Shown here one piece after another: positions 1 through 7,069 of a stretch of 10,056 nt of DNA. A program made the translations under genes and the position numbers. The notes under the pieces are model-generated. The model was not told the origin of the DNA. It saw only the letters and a program-made list of their open reading frames with translations, and searched no databases. Source of the stretch: JBDHZK01 sp039811865 (GTDB lineage Bacteria; Actinomycetota; Actinomycetes; Propionibacteriales; Propionibacteriaceae); assembly GCA_039811865.1 (NCBI GenBank), contig JBDHZK010000100.1, positions 1 to 10,056 of the forward strand, written 5' to 3'. The first letter of the stretch is position 1. Each line of letters starts with the position of its first letter.

Positions 1-29
1 CTCGACCCACGACCCAACGGGAGACTCCA

Positions 30-341
30 GTGAGCATTCCGACTCTTACCCCGGAGCAGTTGCAGGACGCCCGCGCGGCCGCAACCGAGGCGCGGCGCCG
101 CCGGGCCGAGTTGAAGCAGCAGGTCCGCAACGGTGAGTTGTCCCTCTCGGCGGCGCTGGACGCCGCCGGCGAGGACGACGTCTTGGCGCACGTGAAGGTG
201 GTGGATCTGTTGAAGGCGCTGCCTCGCGTGGGCGAGAAGCGGGCCGAGCGCACCATGGAGCGCTTGGAAATCGCCAAGAACCGGCGCATCCGCGGTCTGG
301 GCCGGCATCAGGCAGCCGCCCTCAAGTCGGAATTCTCGTGA
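30..341 (+). CDS. mihF: Actinobacterial integration host factor (mIHF)
   Basis: A 103-aa small basic DNA-binding protein of the actinobacterial integration host factor family, a nucleoid-associated protein that bends DNA and is unrelated in fold to the E. coli IHF alpha/beta pair. The N-terminal third (residues 8-35) is a charged helix rich in Arg, Ala and Glu. Residues 56-98 match the family's helix-two-turns-helix core: KVVDLLKALPRVGEKRAE, then LEIAKNRRIRGLGRHQ, where the basic RRIRGLG stretch contacts DNA in characterised relatives. The GTG start at 30 has a good ribosome site, GGGAG at 19-23, six bases upstream. The length is typical of the family. It sits next to gmk, as it usually does in actinobacteria. 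Identification is from remembered family sequence and is strong. The promoter lies outside the window. Confidence 0.95.
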   Translation: MSIPTLTPEQLQDARAAATEARRRRAELKQQVRNGELSLSAALDAAGEDDVLAHVKVVDLLKALPRVGEKRAERTMERLEIAKNRRIRGLGRHQAAALKSEFS

Positions 342-407
342 CGGGTGGCGGCACCGCCGATCTGTGCGAGTTTTGCTGAACCGCGTCCCGGCGACCGACG
401 ACCCGTG

Positions 408-956
408 ATGGGCGGCGTCACCGTAATCTCCGGACCGACCGCGGTCGGCAAGGGGACGGTGGTCGCCGAGTTGCGCCGGCTGCACCCTGAGTTGTGGGTA
501 TCGGTCTCGGCGACGACGCGAGCGCCCCGCCCGGGTGAGCGCGACGGCGTCCACTACTACTTTCTGAACGACGCCGAGTTCGACGAGTTGATCGAAACCA
601 ACGGCCTGCTCGAGTGGGCCGTGGTGCACGGCCGCGACCGCTACGGCACCCCCAAAGCGCCCGTGGTCGCCGCTGCCGCGGCCGGACTGCCGGTGGTTCT
701 TGAGATCGACCTCCAGGGCGCGCGCCAGATCAAGGCGCAGCTCCCCGCTGCCCAGTTGGTGTTCATCGCGCCGCCCAGCCGGCAGGCGTTGATCGACCGG
801 TTGGTCGGCCGAGGTACCGAGAGCGCCGACCAGATGGAGCGCCGCCTGAAGACGGCGGACGTCGAGTTGGCGGCTCAGTGGGAGTTCGATCACGTCGTCG
901 TCAACGACGAGTTACCTGCTGCCGTGGCGGAGTTGGTAGGCTTGCTGGGCCTGTGA
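408..956 (+). CDS. gmk: Guanylate kinase
   Basis: Cytoplasmic guanylate kinase: ATP + GMP to ADP + GDP, an essential step of GTP and dGTP supply. Numbered from the ATG at 408 (182 aa), the P-loop is at residues 9-16 (GPTAVGKG, the actinobacterial variant), the GMP-binding segment SATTRAPRPGE at 34-44, the conserved EIDLQGA at 99-105 and the lid region RLVGRGTES at 131-139. The start is uncertain. The frame is open upstream to a GTG at 345, adding 21 residues not typical of the core family. GTG 405 directly precedes ATG 408. None of these has a clear Shine-Dalgarno. I chose 408 because it puts the P-loop near the N-terminus as in most homologues. It follows mihF by 66 bp and precedes rpoZ by 47 bp. 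The pairing with rpoZ is common across bacteria. Confidence 0.93.
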   Translation: MGGVTVISGPTAVGKGTVVAELRRLHPELWVSVSATTRAPRPGERDGVHYYFLNDAEFDELIETNGLLEWAVVHGRDRYGTPKAPVVAAAAAGLPVVLEIDLQGARQIKAQLPAAQLVFIAPPSRQALIDRLVGRGTESADQMERRLKTADVELAAQWEFDHVVVNDELPAAVAELVGLLGL

Positions 957-991
957 TCTTCCGCGCGCCGGAATCCCGCCGCGCATCTACC

Positions 992-997
992 AAGAGG
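992..997 (+). promoter_or_regulatory. Shine-Dalgarno fixing the rpoZ TTG start
   Basis: AAGAGG lies six bases before the TTG at 1004. It matches the 3' end of 16S rRNA better than anything near other in-frame candidates. It therefore decides the rpoZ start, ruling out the far upstream in-frame ATG at 878, which lies inside gmk. Confidence 0.75.
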
Positions 998-1003
998 CTT
1001 GAT

Positions 1004-1339
1004 TTGACCACTCAAATTCCCGAGGGCATCACCAACCCGCCCATCGACGAACTGCTCACTCACGTCGACTCCAAGTACCGGCTGGTCCTGTTCGCCGCCA
1101 AGCGCGCGCGTCAGATCAACGCGTACTACAGCCAGCTCGGCGAGGGCCTGCTGGAGAACGTCGGTCCGCTCGTCGAGACCGGGATCCAGGAGAAGCCGCT
1201 GTCGATCGCGCTGCGCGAGGTGAACGCGGGCGTCCTGGAATGCACCCCGTTCGATCCGGAGGCCGAGGCCCTGGCGCGTCCCGAGGGTGGCGCCGACCCG
1301 GACTTCGACCTGGATCCGTTCCCGGCCGACCTCGCCTGA
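1004..1339 (+). CDS. rpoZ: DNA-directed RNA polymerase omega subunit
   Basis: Omega subunit of RNA polymerase, which binds the beta-prime C-terminal region and aids assembly and stability of the enzyme. From the TTG at 1004 the product is 111 aa. Residues 6-20 (PEGITNPPIDELLTH) and 22-41 (DSKYRLVLFAAKRARQIN and following) are the omega core. GEGLLENVGPLV at 47-58 and EKPLSIALREVNAG at 63-76 are typical of the actinobacterial form. The tail (82-111) is acidic and rich in Asp, Pro and Ala, and is longer than the roughly 90-residue Streptomyces protein but close to the mycobacterial length. TTG is chosen because of the upstream AAGAGG and because homologues begin shortly before the PEGI motif. 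coaBC follows after six bases, so the two are almost certainly co-transcribed. Confidence 0.95.
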   Translation: MTTQIPEGITNPPIDELLTHVDSKYRLVLFAAKRARQINAYYSQLGEGLLENVGPLVETGIQEKPLSIALREVNAGVLECTPFDPEAEALARPEGGADPDFDLDPFPADLA

Positions 1340-1345
1340 GCCCGC

Positions 1346-2575
1346 GTGAGCCGCGTCGTCCTCGGCGTCGCCGGCGGGATTGCGGCCTACAAGGCCTGCG
1401 AGTTGCTGCGCCGGTTGAGCGAAGCCGGGCATGAGGTAACGGTCGTTCCGACCCCTTCGGCCCTGGAGTTCGTGGGGGAGACCACGTGGGCGGCACTTTC
1501 GGGGCGTCCGGTTCGCACCCAGGTCTGGCAGGACGCCCACGAGGTACCCCACGTCAAACTCGGCCGTTCAGCCGAACTGGTCGTGGTGGTTCCGGCGACG
1601 GCGGACCTGCTGGCTCGGGCGGCGTCCGGTCGAGCCGACGACCTGCTGACGAATGTCTTGCTCACGGCCACCTGTCCGGTGTTGTTCGTCCCGGCCATGC
1701 ACACCGAGATGTGGCTCAACGCCGCCACCAGCGCGAACGTGGAGACGCTGCGCGGACGAGGCGCGCTGGTCATGGATCCCGCGTCGGGGCGCCTGACGGG
1801 CGCCGACACCGGACCCGGGCGGTTGCCCGAGCCGGACGACATCGCCGCCGTCGCGCAGTCGCTCCTGGCCGACTCAGCCGTCGCCGAGGCCGTCCGCTCG
1901 CGCGACCTCACCGGGTTGAGCGTCGCGGTCAGCGCCGGAGGCACCCGCGAGGCCTTGGATCCGGTGCGGTTCCTGGGCAACGCGTCCTCGGGCCTGATGG
2001 GGACGGCGATCGCCCGGGCGGCGTCCCTGCGGGGCGCGCGGGTGACGTTGGTGGCTGCCAACGTCGCGTTGCCCACTCCGTCGGGCGCCGCGCGCGTCGA
2101 CGTCGTCTCCACCGCCGACCTGGCGCAAGCGATGACTGCGGCATCGGCGCAAGCCGACGTAGTGATCATGGCCGCCGCGCCGGCCGATTTCACCCCTGCC
2201 AACCCCAGCGAAGCGAAGCTGAAGAAGGACGGCGACGCCGGGCTGGTGCTGGAGTTGACCCAGACCACGGACGTCCTCGCCGCGCTGGCCCGCGGCCGCC
2301 GTCTGGGACAGACCATCGTCGGCTTCGCCGCTGAGACGGCCGGCGACCCGGAAACCTTGATCGCGCTGGGGACCGCGAAGCTGGCCCGCAAGGGCGCGGA
2401 CCTGCTGGTGTGCAATGACGTCAGTGGTGGAGCGGTCTTCGGCGAGCCCACCAACACCGTTACCATCATCGGCGGCACGCGGTCGGTGACCGTGGCCGGC
2501 GACAAATCCGTGGTCGCGCATCGCATCTTGGATGCGGTGGTCGCGAGCAGGGCCAACCCGAAGGAGCGTCAATGA
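1346..2575 (+). CDS. coaBC: Bifunctional phosphopantothenoylcysteine decarboxylase / phosphopantothenate-cysteine ligase
   Basis: Two-domain enzyme (Dfp) that carries out two successive steps of coenzyme A synthesis: CTP-dependent joining of 4'-phosphopantothenate to cysteine (CoaB), then FMN-dependent decarboxylation (CoaC). The 409-aa length is normal. The CoaC half (about 1-185) shows GGIAAYK (10-16), the active-site His in HVKLG (His69), the PATADLLARAASG flavin segment (83-95) and PAMHTEMW (117-124). The CoaB half (about 188-400) shows SAGGTREALDPVRFLGNASSG (196-216), with the conserved Asn212, then AAAPADF (276-282), AKLKK (290-294), GFAAE (326-330) and CNDV (356-359). Where E. coli Dfp has its ACGD cysteine, this protein has GRLTGADTGPGR (148-159) with no Cys, as I recall is usual in actinobacteria. 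The GTG start lies six bases after the rpoZ stop with only a weak ribosome site, suggesting coupling. The stop overlaps metK as ATGA. Confidence 0.96.
   Translation: MSRVVLGVAGGIAAYKACELLRRLSEAGHEVTVVPTPSALEFVGETTWAALSGRPVRTQVWQDAHEVPHVKLGRSAELVVVVPATADLLARAASGRADDLLTNVLLTATCPVLFVPAMHTEMWLNAATSANVETLRGRGALVMDPASGRLTGADTGPGRLPEPDDIAAVAQSLLADSAVAEAVRSRDLTGLSVAVSAGGTREALDPVRFLGNASSGLMGTAIARAASLRGARVTLVAANVALPTPSGAARVDVVSTADLAQAMTAASAQADVVIMAAAPADFTPANPSEAKLKKDGDAGLVLELTQTTDVLAALARGRRLGQTIVGFAAETAGDPETLIALGTAKLARKGADLLVCNDVSGGAVFGEPTNTVTIIGGTRSVTVAGDKSVVAHRILDAVVASRANPKERQ
2561..2575 (+). promoter_or_regulatory. Ribosome site and ATGA stop-start overlap of coaBC and metK
   Basis: AAGGAG at 2561-2566 lies five bases before the metK ATG (2572), inside the last codons of coaBC. 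The coaBC TGA (2573-2575) overlaps that ATG as ATGA. This indicates translational coupling and leaves no room for a separate metK leader or a SAM-sensing riboswitch directly upstream. Confidence 0.8.
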
Positions 2576-3759
2576 GTCGCCTGTTCACGTCCGAGTCGGT
2601 GACCGAGGGACACCCCGACAAGATCGCCGACGCGGTTTCCGATTCGGTGCTGGACGCCATGCTGGCGCAGGATCGCGCGAGCCGGGTGGCCGTCGAGACG
2701 CTCGTCACTACCGGCCTGGTGGTGGTCGGCGGCGAGGTGACGACCGAGGCGTATGTGGACATTGCGTCGATCGCTCGCGACCGCATCCTCGCGATCGGCT
2801 ACGACTCGTCGAAGAAGGGCTTCGACGGGGCGTCTTGCGGGGTGCTGGTGTCGCTGGACAGCCAAAGCCCCGATATCGCGCAGGGCGTCAACTTCGCGCT
2901 GGAGAACCGGGACGGTTCGGCAGACGCGTTCGACCTTCAGGGCGCGGGTGACCAGGGCCTCATGTTCGGGTATGCCTGCACCGACACGCCGACGATGCTG
3001 CCGTTGCCGATCGACATCGCCCACCGGCTGTCGGAACGGCTCACCCAGGTGCGTAAGGACGGCGTCCTGGACTACCTGCTGCCCGATGGAAAGACCCAGG
3101 TCACGATCGAGTACGACGGCTTGCGCCCCGTCCGCGTGGACGCCGTGGTCGTCTCGACGCAACACCGCGAGGGCCCCTCGCTGACCCAGCGGATCCAGCC
3201 GGAGATCGCTCGCGAGGTGATCGAGCCGGTCTTGGCCCGCTACGACATTTCGCACTCCGGGTTGAAGACCTACGTCAACCCGACCGGCAAGTTCGTCGTG
3301 GGTGGGCCGATGGGCGACGCCGGCGTCACCGGCCGCAAGATCATCGTCGACACCTACGGCGGCATGGCCCGGCACGGTGGCGGCGCGTTCTCGGGCAAGG
3401 ACCCGTCGAAGGTGGATCGTTCGGCGGCCTACGCCATGCGCTGGGTGGCCAAGAACGTCGTGGCCGCGGGGCTGGCGGATCGGTGCGAAGTGCAGGTCGC
3501 GTATGCGATCGGCCGCGCGCACCCGATGGGGGTCTACACCGAGTGCTTCGGCACCGAGAAGGTGCCGGTGGAGCAGATCAACGACGCGATCCTGGCGACC
3601 TTCGACCTGCGCCCGGCCGCTATCGTCCGCGACCTGGACCTGCTGCGCCCGATCTTTTCCAAGGTGACCTGCTACGGCCACTTCGGTCGTGAACTGCCCG
3701 AGATGACGTGGGAGCGCACGGACCGGGCGGACGCCATCGCTGCGGCCGTCCGCGGCTGA
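2572..3759 (+). CDS. metK: S-adenosylmethionine synthetase (methionine adenosyltransferase)
   Basis: Makes S-adenosylmethionine from methionine and ATP, releasing phosphate and diphosphate. It is a cytoplasmic homotetramer requiring Mg and K ions. The 395-aa length is normal for the bacterial family. Visible motifs are LFTSESVTEGHPDK (4-17) with the catalytic His14 and Asp16, the hexapeptide GAGDQG (124-129) with adjacent LMFGYA, PTGKFVVGGPMGDAGVTGRK (237-256) and the glycine-rich phosphate loop GGGAFSGKD (269-277). The C-terminal domain includes YAIGRAHPMGVY (311-322). The ATG start has a strong AAGGAG site and overlaps the coaBC stop, so its expression probably follows that of the mihF-gmk-rpoZ-coaBC block. 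Its product is the methyl donor for the RsmB methylase encoded downstream. No disruption is visible. Confidence 0.98.
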   Translation: MSRLFTSESVTEGHPDKIADAVSDSVLDAMLAQDRASRVAVETLVTTGLVVVGGEVTTEAYVDIASIARDRILAIGYDSSKKGFDGASCGVLVSLDSQSPDIAQGVNFALENRDGSADAFDLQGAGDQGLMFGYACTDTPTMLPLPIDIAHRLSERLTQVRKDGVLDYLLPDGKTQVTIEYDGLRPVRVDAVVVSTQHREGPSLTQRIQPEIAREVIEPVLARYDISHSGLKTYVNPTGKFVVGGPMGDAGVTGRKIIVDTYGGMARHGGGAFSGKDPSKVDRSAAYAMRWVAKNVVAAGLADRCEVQVAYAIGRAHPMGVYTECFGTEKVPVEQINDAILATFDLRPAAIVRDLDLLRPIFSKVTCYGHFGRELPEMTWERTDRADAIAAAVRG

Positions 3760-3763
3760 GGGA

Positions 3764-3779
3764 GGCCCGGGCCGGGGCC
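3764..3779 (+). terminator. Possible GC-only hairpin after metK
   Basis: Five bases after the metK stop, GGCCC (3764-3768) can pair with GGGCC (3775-3779) across a six-base loop, and GGCCCGGGCC (3764-3773) is itself a perfect palindrome. No T-run follows, so this is not a classical intrinsic terminator, although T-poor hairpins do terminate in some actinobacteria. It lies just before a new promoter-like element, which fits a transcript boundary. GC-rich palindromes arise easily by chance at this composition. Confidence 0.3.
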
Positions 3780-3803
3780 AAGCAAACTGTCGGCGCCGCC
3801 GCC

Positions 3804-3809
3804 TAGCAT
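3804..3809 (+). promoter_or_regulatory. -10 element of a probable leaderless priA promoter
   Basis: TAGCAT fits the actinobacterial sigma-A-type -10 consensus (TANNNT) and ends seven bases before the GTG at 3817. That spacing would put transcription start on the G of the start codon and give a leaderless mRNA. In support, no Shine-Dalgarno sequence precedes that GTG. I see no convincing -35 hexamer, which is common for such promoters. Confidence 0.6.
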
Positions 3810-3816
3810 CGGCGTC

Positions 3817-5772
3817 GTGCCGAAATCACCCCAGTCGCGGGCAATCGCCCGGGTAGCGGTGGACGTCAACCTGCCGCACCTGGACAGGCTGTTCGACTAC
3901 CGCGTCCCCGAGGCGATGCAAGCCGGCGCTCAGCCGGGGGCGCGCGTGCGGGTGCGGTTCGCGGGGCGGCTGGTCAACGGCTATGTGATCGAACGGGTCC
4001 CTGACAGCACCCGTGGCGGGCCCTTGTCGGCGTTGCAACGCGTGGTTTCGCCCGAAGTGGTGCTGACGTCGGCGGTAGCGGATCTGGTTCGGCGGGTTGC
4101 CGATCATTACTGCGGGACCTTCGCCGACGTCGTCCGGCTGGCGGTGCCGCCAAGGCATGGCGTGACCGAGTCGGCGGAGCCAAGACCGCGGCCCATGCCC
4201 AAGGAGTTCGACGGGGTCAACCCGCTGGCGGCATATCCGCGCGGCGATGCCTTCTGCGCGGCCCTCGGGGTCGGACAGTCACCGCGGGCGGCGTGGAACC
4301 TCGCTCCGGTGGCGCAGGTCCGCGGTGACTGGGCGACCGGGCTGGTTGCGGCGGCCGACGCCACCATGGCGTCGGGGAGGGGGGCGATCCTGATCGTCCC
4401 GGACGCCGCCGAGCTTGCCCGGCTCGACGCCGCCTGCGCCGCTTCCTTCGGCGCGGGCAGCTACGCCGTCTTGAGCGCAGATCAGGGACCCGCAGCGCGC
4501 TACCGCCAGTTCCTAGCGGTCTCCAGGGGGCAAGTCCGGCTGGTGATCGGAACCCGTGGCGCGGCGTTCGCGCCGGTGCGCAATCTGGGGTTGATCGCGG
4601 TCTTCGACGACGGCTGCGACCTGCTGGCCGAGCAGCGCGCCCCCTATCCGCACGCCCGGGACGTGGCGGCACTTCGCTGCGCCGGCGAGCGCTGCGGGCT
4701 GCTCTTGGCGTCCTATGCGCGCAGTTGCGAGCAGCAGCGTTGGATCGCTTCGGGCTGGATCGTCCCGGTGGCCGCGACTCCGGGCCAGGTCCGCCGGGTC
4801 GCGCCGGTCGTTCGCGTGGCCGCGGCGGCGCGGGAGGCTTTGGAGCGAGATCCCAATGCGCGGGTGGCCCGTTTACCGCACGACGTCTTCGGCGTGGTCC
4901 GGGCGGGGCTGGCCGGTGGCCCGGTGCTGTTCCAGGTGCCCCGCGCCGGCTACGCCGGGGCGCTGGTCTGTGCGGCTTGTCGAGAGGCCGCCAGGTGCCC
5001 CACGTGCACCGGCCGGCTGCGCGGCGCGGCCTCCGGTGAGGCGGTCTGGGTGCCGACGTGCGCCAACTGCGGTTGGACGAGTTCAGCGTGGCGCTGCCCG
5101 GAGTGCGGGGGACGACACGTCCGGGCTCCTGGGGTCGGGGTCGAGCGCACCGCAGAGGAGATCGGGCGCGCCTTCCCCAACACGCCCGTTGTGGTGTCGC
5201 ATGGGGACAAACCCATCCGCCAAGTCGGTCCGGATCCCGCGCTGGTCGTGGCGACGCCGGGCGCGGAGCCAACCGCGGAGCACGGTTACCAGGCGGCCGT
5301 CCTGATGGACGCCGAGGCGATGCTCGGCCGGCCCGACTTGCGCTCGGGCGAGGAGGCGCTGCGGCGCTGGTTCTCGGCGACGGCACTGGTGCGCTCCGCC
5401 GACGAGGACGGCACGGTCATCTTGGTCGGACCGCCGGGGGCGCGGCCGGTTCAAGCGCTGGTGCGACTGGACCCGGAGGGTTTCGCGACTCGCGAACTGG
5501 CCGATCGGGCTGAGGCCGGGCTGCCCCCGGCGGTTCGGATGGTGGTGGTTGAAGGCGACGAGGCGGCGGTCGACTCGGTCGCCGCCGAACTGAGCGAACC
5601 GGTCGGCTGCGTCGTTGAACGGCCGGCGCCCGAACGGCTGCTCCTGCGTGGCTCGGGGGCGGCGGCGACGGCTCTGATCGAGGCCGTGCGTCAGGCGGTG
5701 GCGGCCCGCACGGCGCGCAAGGAAGATGGGGGAGCGGTGCGGGTTCGGGTGGACCCGGTCGCGATCGGCTGA
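3817..5772 (+). CDS. priA: PriA-like primosomal protein N' lacking helicase motifs
   Basis: Replication restart protein of the PriA family, 651 aa, in the degenerate actinobacterial form. The N-terminal DNA-3'-end-binding domain is about residues 10-112. The helicase core (about 150-530) has lost its ATPase signatures. There is no GxGKT Walker A where expected (about 160-185, around VRGDWATGLVAAADATMASGRGAI), and the DEEH box is VFDDGC (262-267). The zinc-binding domain is intact, with eight cysteines in four pairs at 385/388, 394/397, 415/418 and 427/430. GVGVERTAEEIGRAFP (439-454), VVATPGAEP (477-485) and GLPPAVRM (568-575) match actinobacterial homologues. It is therefore expected to bind forks and partners but not to unwind DNA with ATP. 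It starts at GTG 3817 with no ribosome site, just after a -10-like element. Database names such as helicase PriA should be read with this in mind. Confidence 0.93.
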   Translation: MPKSPQSRAIARVAVDVNLPHLDRLFDYRVPEAMQAGAQPGARVRVRFAGRLVNGYVIERVPDSTRGGPLSALQRVVSPEVVLTSAVADLVRRVADHYCGTFADVVRLAVPPRHGVTESAEPRPRPMPKEFDGVNPLAAYPRGDAFCAALGVGQSPRAAWNLAPVAQVRGDWATGLVAAADATMASGRGAILIVPDAAELARLDAACAASFGAGSYAVLSADQGPAARYRQFLAVSRGQVRLVIGTRGAAFAPVRNLGLIAVFDDGCDLLAEQRAPYPHARDVAALRCAGERCGLLLASYARSCEQQRWIASGWIVPVAATPGQVRRVAPVVRVAAAAREALERDPNARVARLPHDVFGVVRAGLAGGPVLFQVPRAGYAGALVCAACREAARCPTCTGRLRGAASGEAVWVPTCANCGWTSSAWRCPECGGRHVRAPGVGVERTAEEIGRAFPNTPVVVSHGDKPIRQVGPDPALVVATPGAEPTAEHGYQAAVLMDAEAMLGRPDLRSGEEALRRWFSATALVRSADEDGTVILVGPPGARPVQALVRLDPEGFATRELADRAEAGLPPAVRMVVVEGDEAAVDSVAAELSEPVGCVVERPAPERLLLRGSGAAATALIEAVRQAVAARTARKEDGGAVRVRVDPVAIG

Positions 5773-5806
5773 TGAAAGCGGCACGATAAGGGCGCCCACC
5801 CTGCGG

Positions 5807-5813
5807 AAAGGAG
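5807..5813 (+). promoter_or_regulatory. Shine-Dalgarno of the LtrA-family gene
   Basis: AAAGGAG ends four bases before the GTG at 5818. It is one of the strongest ribosome sites in the window, slightly close to the start codon. It supports 5818 as the true start of a conventionally translated gene rather than a leaderless one. Confidence 0.7.
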
Positions 5814-5817
5814 CGAA

Positions 5818-7068
5818 GTGAGTAGCCGAACGGTTGTTCGACACCGCCTGGAGCGCATGCTCGGACGCGATCCGCGCGAGACCCATCGGGCGGCCACACC
5901 GCTGGAGTTGCTCTACGACCTAACCTTCGCGGTTGCGTTCGGTATCGCAGGAAACCAGCTCGCGCACCTGCTCGCCGAAGGCCATTTCGGGGCGGGGGCG
6001 TTGGGCTTCGGGTTCGCGACCTTCGCGATCTGTTGGACCTGGATCAACTTCTCGTGGTTCGCCTCGGCTTTCGACACCGACGACTGGGCATACCGGATCG
6101 CGGTGATGGTCCAAATGGTCGGCGTGGTGGTCATGGCGATGGGTTTCCCGGCAATGTTCGCCAGCCTCGACGAGGGGCACGAGCTGAACAACGCCACGAT
6201 GGTGCTGGGCTACGTCATCATGCGCCTGGCGATGCTCTATCTGTGGCTGCGGGCGGCGCGCGAATGCCCGAGCCGGTACCGCAAGACCTGTCTGATCTAC
6301 GCGGCGACCCTGTTGATCGCGCAGGTCGGCTGGGTAGCCCTGGTTTTTGCGCACTTGCCGTTGTGGCCGACGGTCGCGCTGATCGGCGGCCTGGTGCTGG
6401 TGGAAATGTCCGGGCCTGTCGTCGCTGAGAGCCGGCAGGGGTCGACTCCATGGCATGCGCACCACATCGCGGAGAGGTACAGCCTGCTGGCGATCATCAC
6501 CCTCGGCGAGGGTGTGATCGGTACCGTGGCGTCCCTGTCGGCGGTGCTCGAACTTGAGCATGGCTGGACGCCGGAGACGTTCGGAGTGGCCTTCGCCGGC
6601 ATCGGGCTGACCTTCGGCATGTGGTGGGCCTACTTCTCCGTCGACCCCGTGCCCGTGTTGGAGAGGGCGCCGAAGCGGGCGTTCGGGTGGGGATACGGGC
6701 ACGTGCTGATCTTCGCCAGCATCGCCGCCACCGGGGCCGGCCTACATGTCGCGGCCTACTACCTCGAACACGAGGCGCACATCTCGGCGGCCTGGGCTGT
6801 GGTCACCGTGGTGCTGCCGGTGGCGGTGTTCACGATGTCGATCTTCGCCATGTACTTCCATCTGTACCGTGATCCTGACCGGTTCCACCTGGTCATGCTG
6901 GGTCTGACCGCGGTCTTGCTGGCCACGCCCTTGTTCATGGCCCGAGCGGGCGTCGAGGTTGCCTGGTGCCTGCTGGTCCTGATGCTGGCGCCGGTGGTCA
7001 GCGTGGTGGGCTACGAGGTCTGGGGTCACCGCCATCAGGAGGCTGCCGTGGCAAGGCTGAGGGGCTGA
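5818..7068 (+). CDS. Low temperature requirement protein A (LtrA) family membrane protein
   Basis: A 416-aa polytopic inner-membrane protein of the LtrA family, named after a Listeria gene needed for growth in the cold. The biochemical function is unknown. Family marks are TPLELLYDLTFAVAF (27-41) at the start of the first membrane segment, FDTDDWAYR (85-93), and the central HIAERYSLLAIITLGEGVIG (216-235), whose Glu and Arg residues sit at or in the membrane. About ten to twelve hydrophobic segments can be seen, roughly at 32-50, 59-82, 95-115, 126-146, 157-178, 182-200, 221-241, 254-274, 293-315, 324-346, 357-374 and 382-400. There is no cleavable signal peptide. The N-terminus is basic. It lies 45 bp after priA and one base before fmt, so it is probably co-transcribed with both, though nothing known of the family links it to their functions. 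Base composition looks like its neighbours. Confidence 0.85.
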   Translation: MSSRTVVRHRLERMLGRDPRETHRAATPLELLYDLTFAVAFGIAGNQLAHLLAEGHFGAGALGFGFATFAICWTWINFSWFASAFDTDDWAYRIAVMVQMVGVVVMAMGFPAMFASLDEGHELNNATMVLGYVIMRLAMLYLWLRAARECPSRYRKTCLIYAATLLIAQVGWVALVFAHLPLWPTVALIGGLVLVEMSGPVVAESRQGSTPWHAHHIAERYSLLAIITLGEGVIGTVASLSAVLELEHGWTPETFGVAFAGIGLTFGMWWAYFSVDPVPVLERAPKRAFGWGYGHVLIFASIAATGAGLHVAAYYLEHEAHISAAWAVVTVVLPVAVFTMSIFAMYFHLYRDPDRFHLVMLGLTAVLLATPLFMARAGVEVAWCLLVLMLAPVVSVVGYEVWGHRHQEAAVARLRG

Positions 7069-7069
7069 G

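Noticed and set aside
878..1003. Upstream extension of rpoZ to ATG 878
   Set aside because: The first part lies inside gmk and encodes Arg-rich filler. TTG 1004 has a proper ribosome site and matches homologue starts.
1387..2556. A 389-codon minus-strand frame opposite coaBC
   Set aside because: It lies wholly within coaBC, whose motifs are intact. Its Ser, Ala and Thr-rich translation is non-specific.
2520..2571. Possible SAM riboswitch ahead of metK
   Set aside because: The region is coding sequence of coaBC up to the ATGA overlap, and no leader or riboswitch-like pairing is visible.
2569..3681. A 370-codon open frame on the minus strand opposite metK
   Set aside because: It mirrors a fully recognisable metK. 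Long antisense frames are expected at this G+C content, and the translation resembles no protein family I know.
4217..5386. A 389-codon minus-strand frame opposite priA
   Set aside because: The translation is a low-complexity run of Arg, Pro, Ala and Ser, typical of a shadow frame. priA in the sense frame has clear motifs.
5785..5797. GATAAG as a -10 box and GGGCGCCC as a terminator between priA and the LtrA-family gene
   Set aside because: GATAAG lacks the final T of the consensus and has no -35 partner. GGGCGCCC is a short palindrome with no loop or T-run, which is common by chance here.
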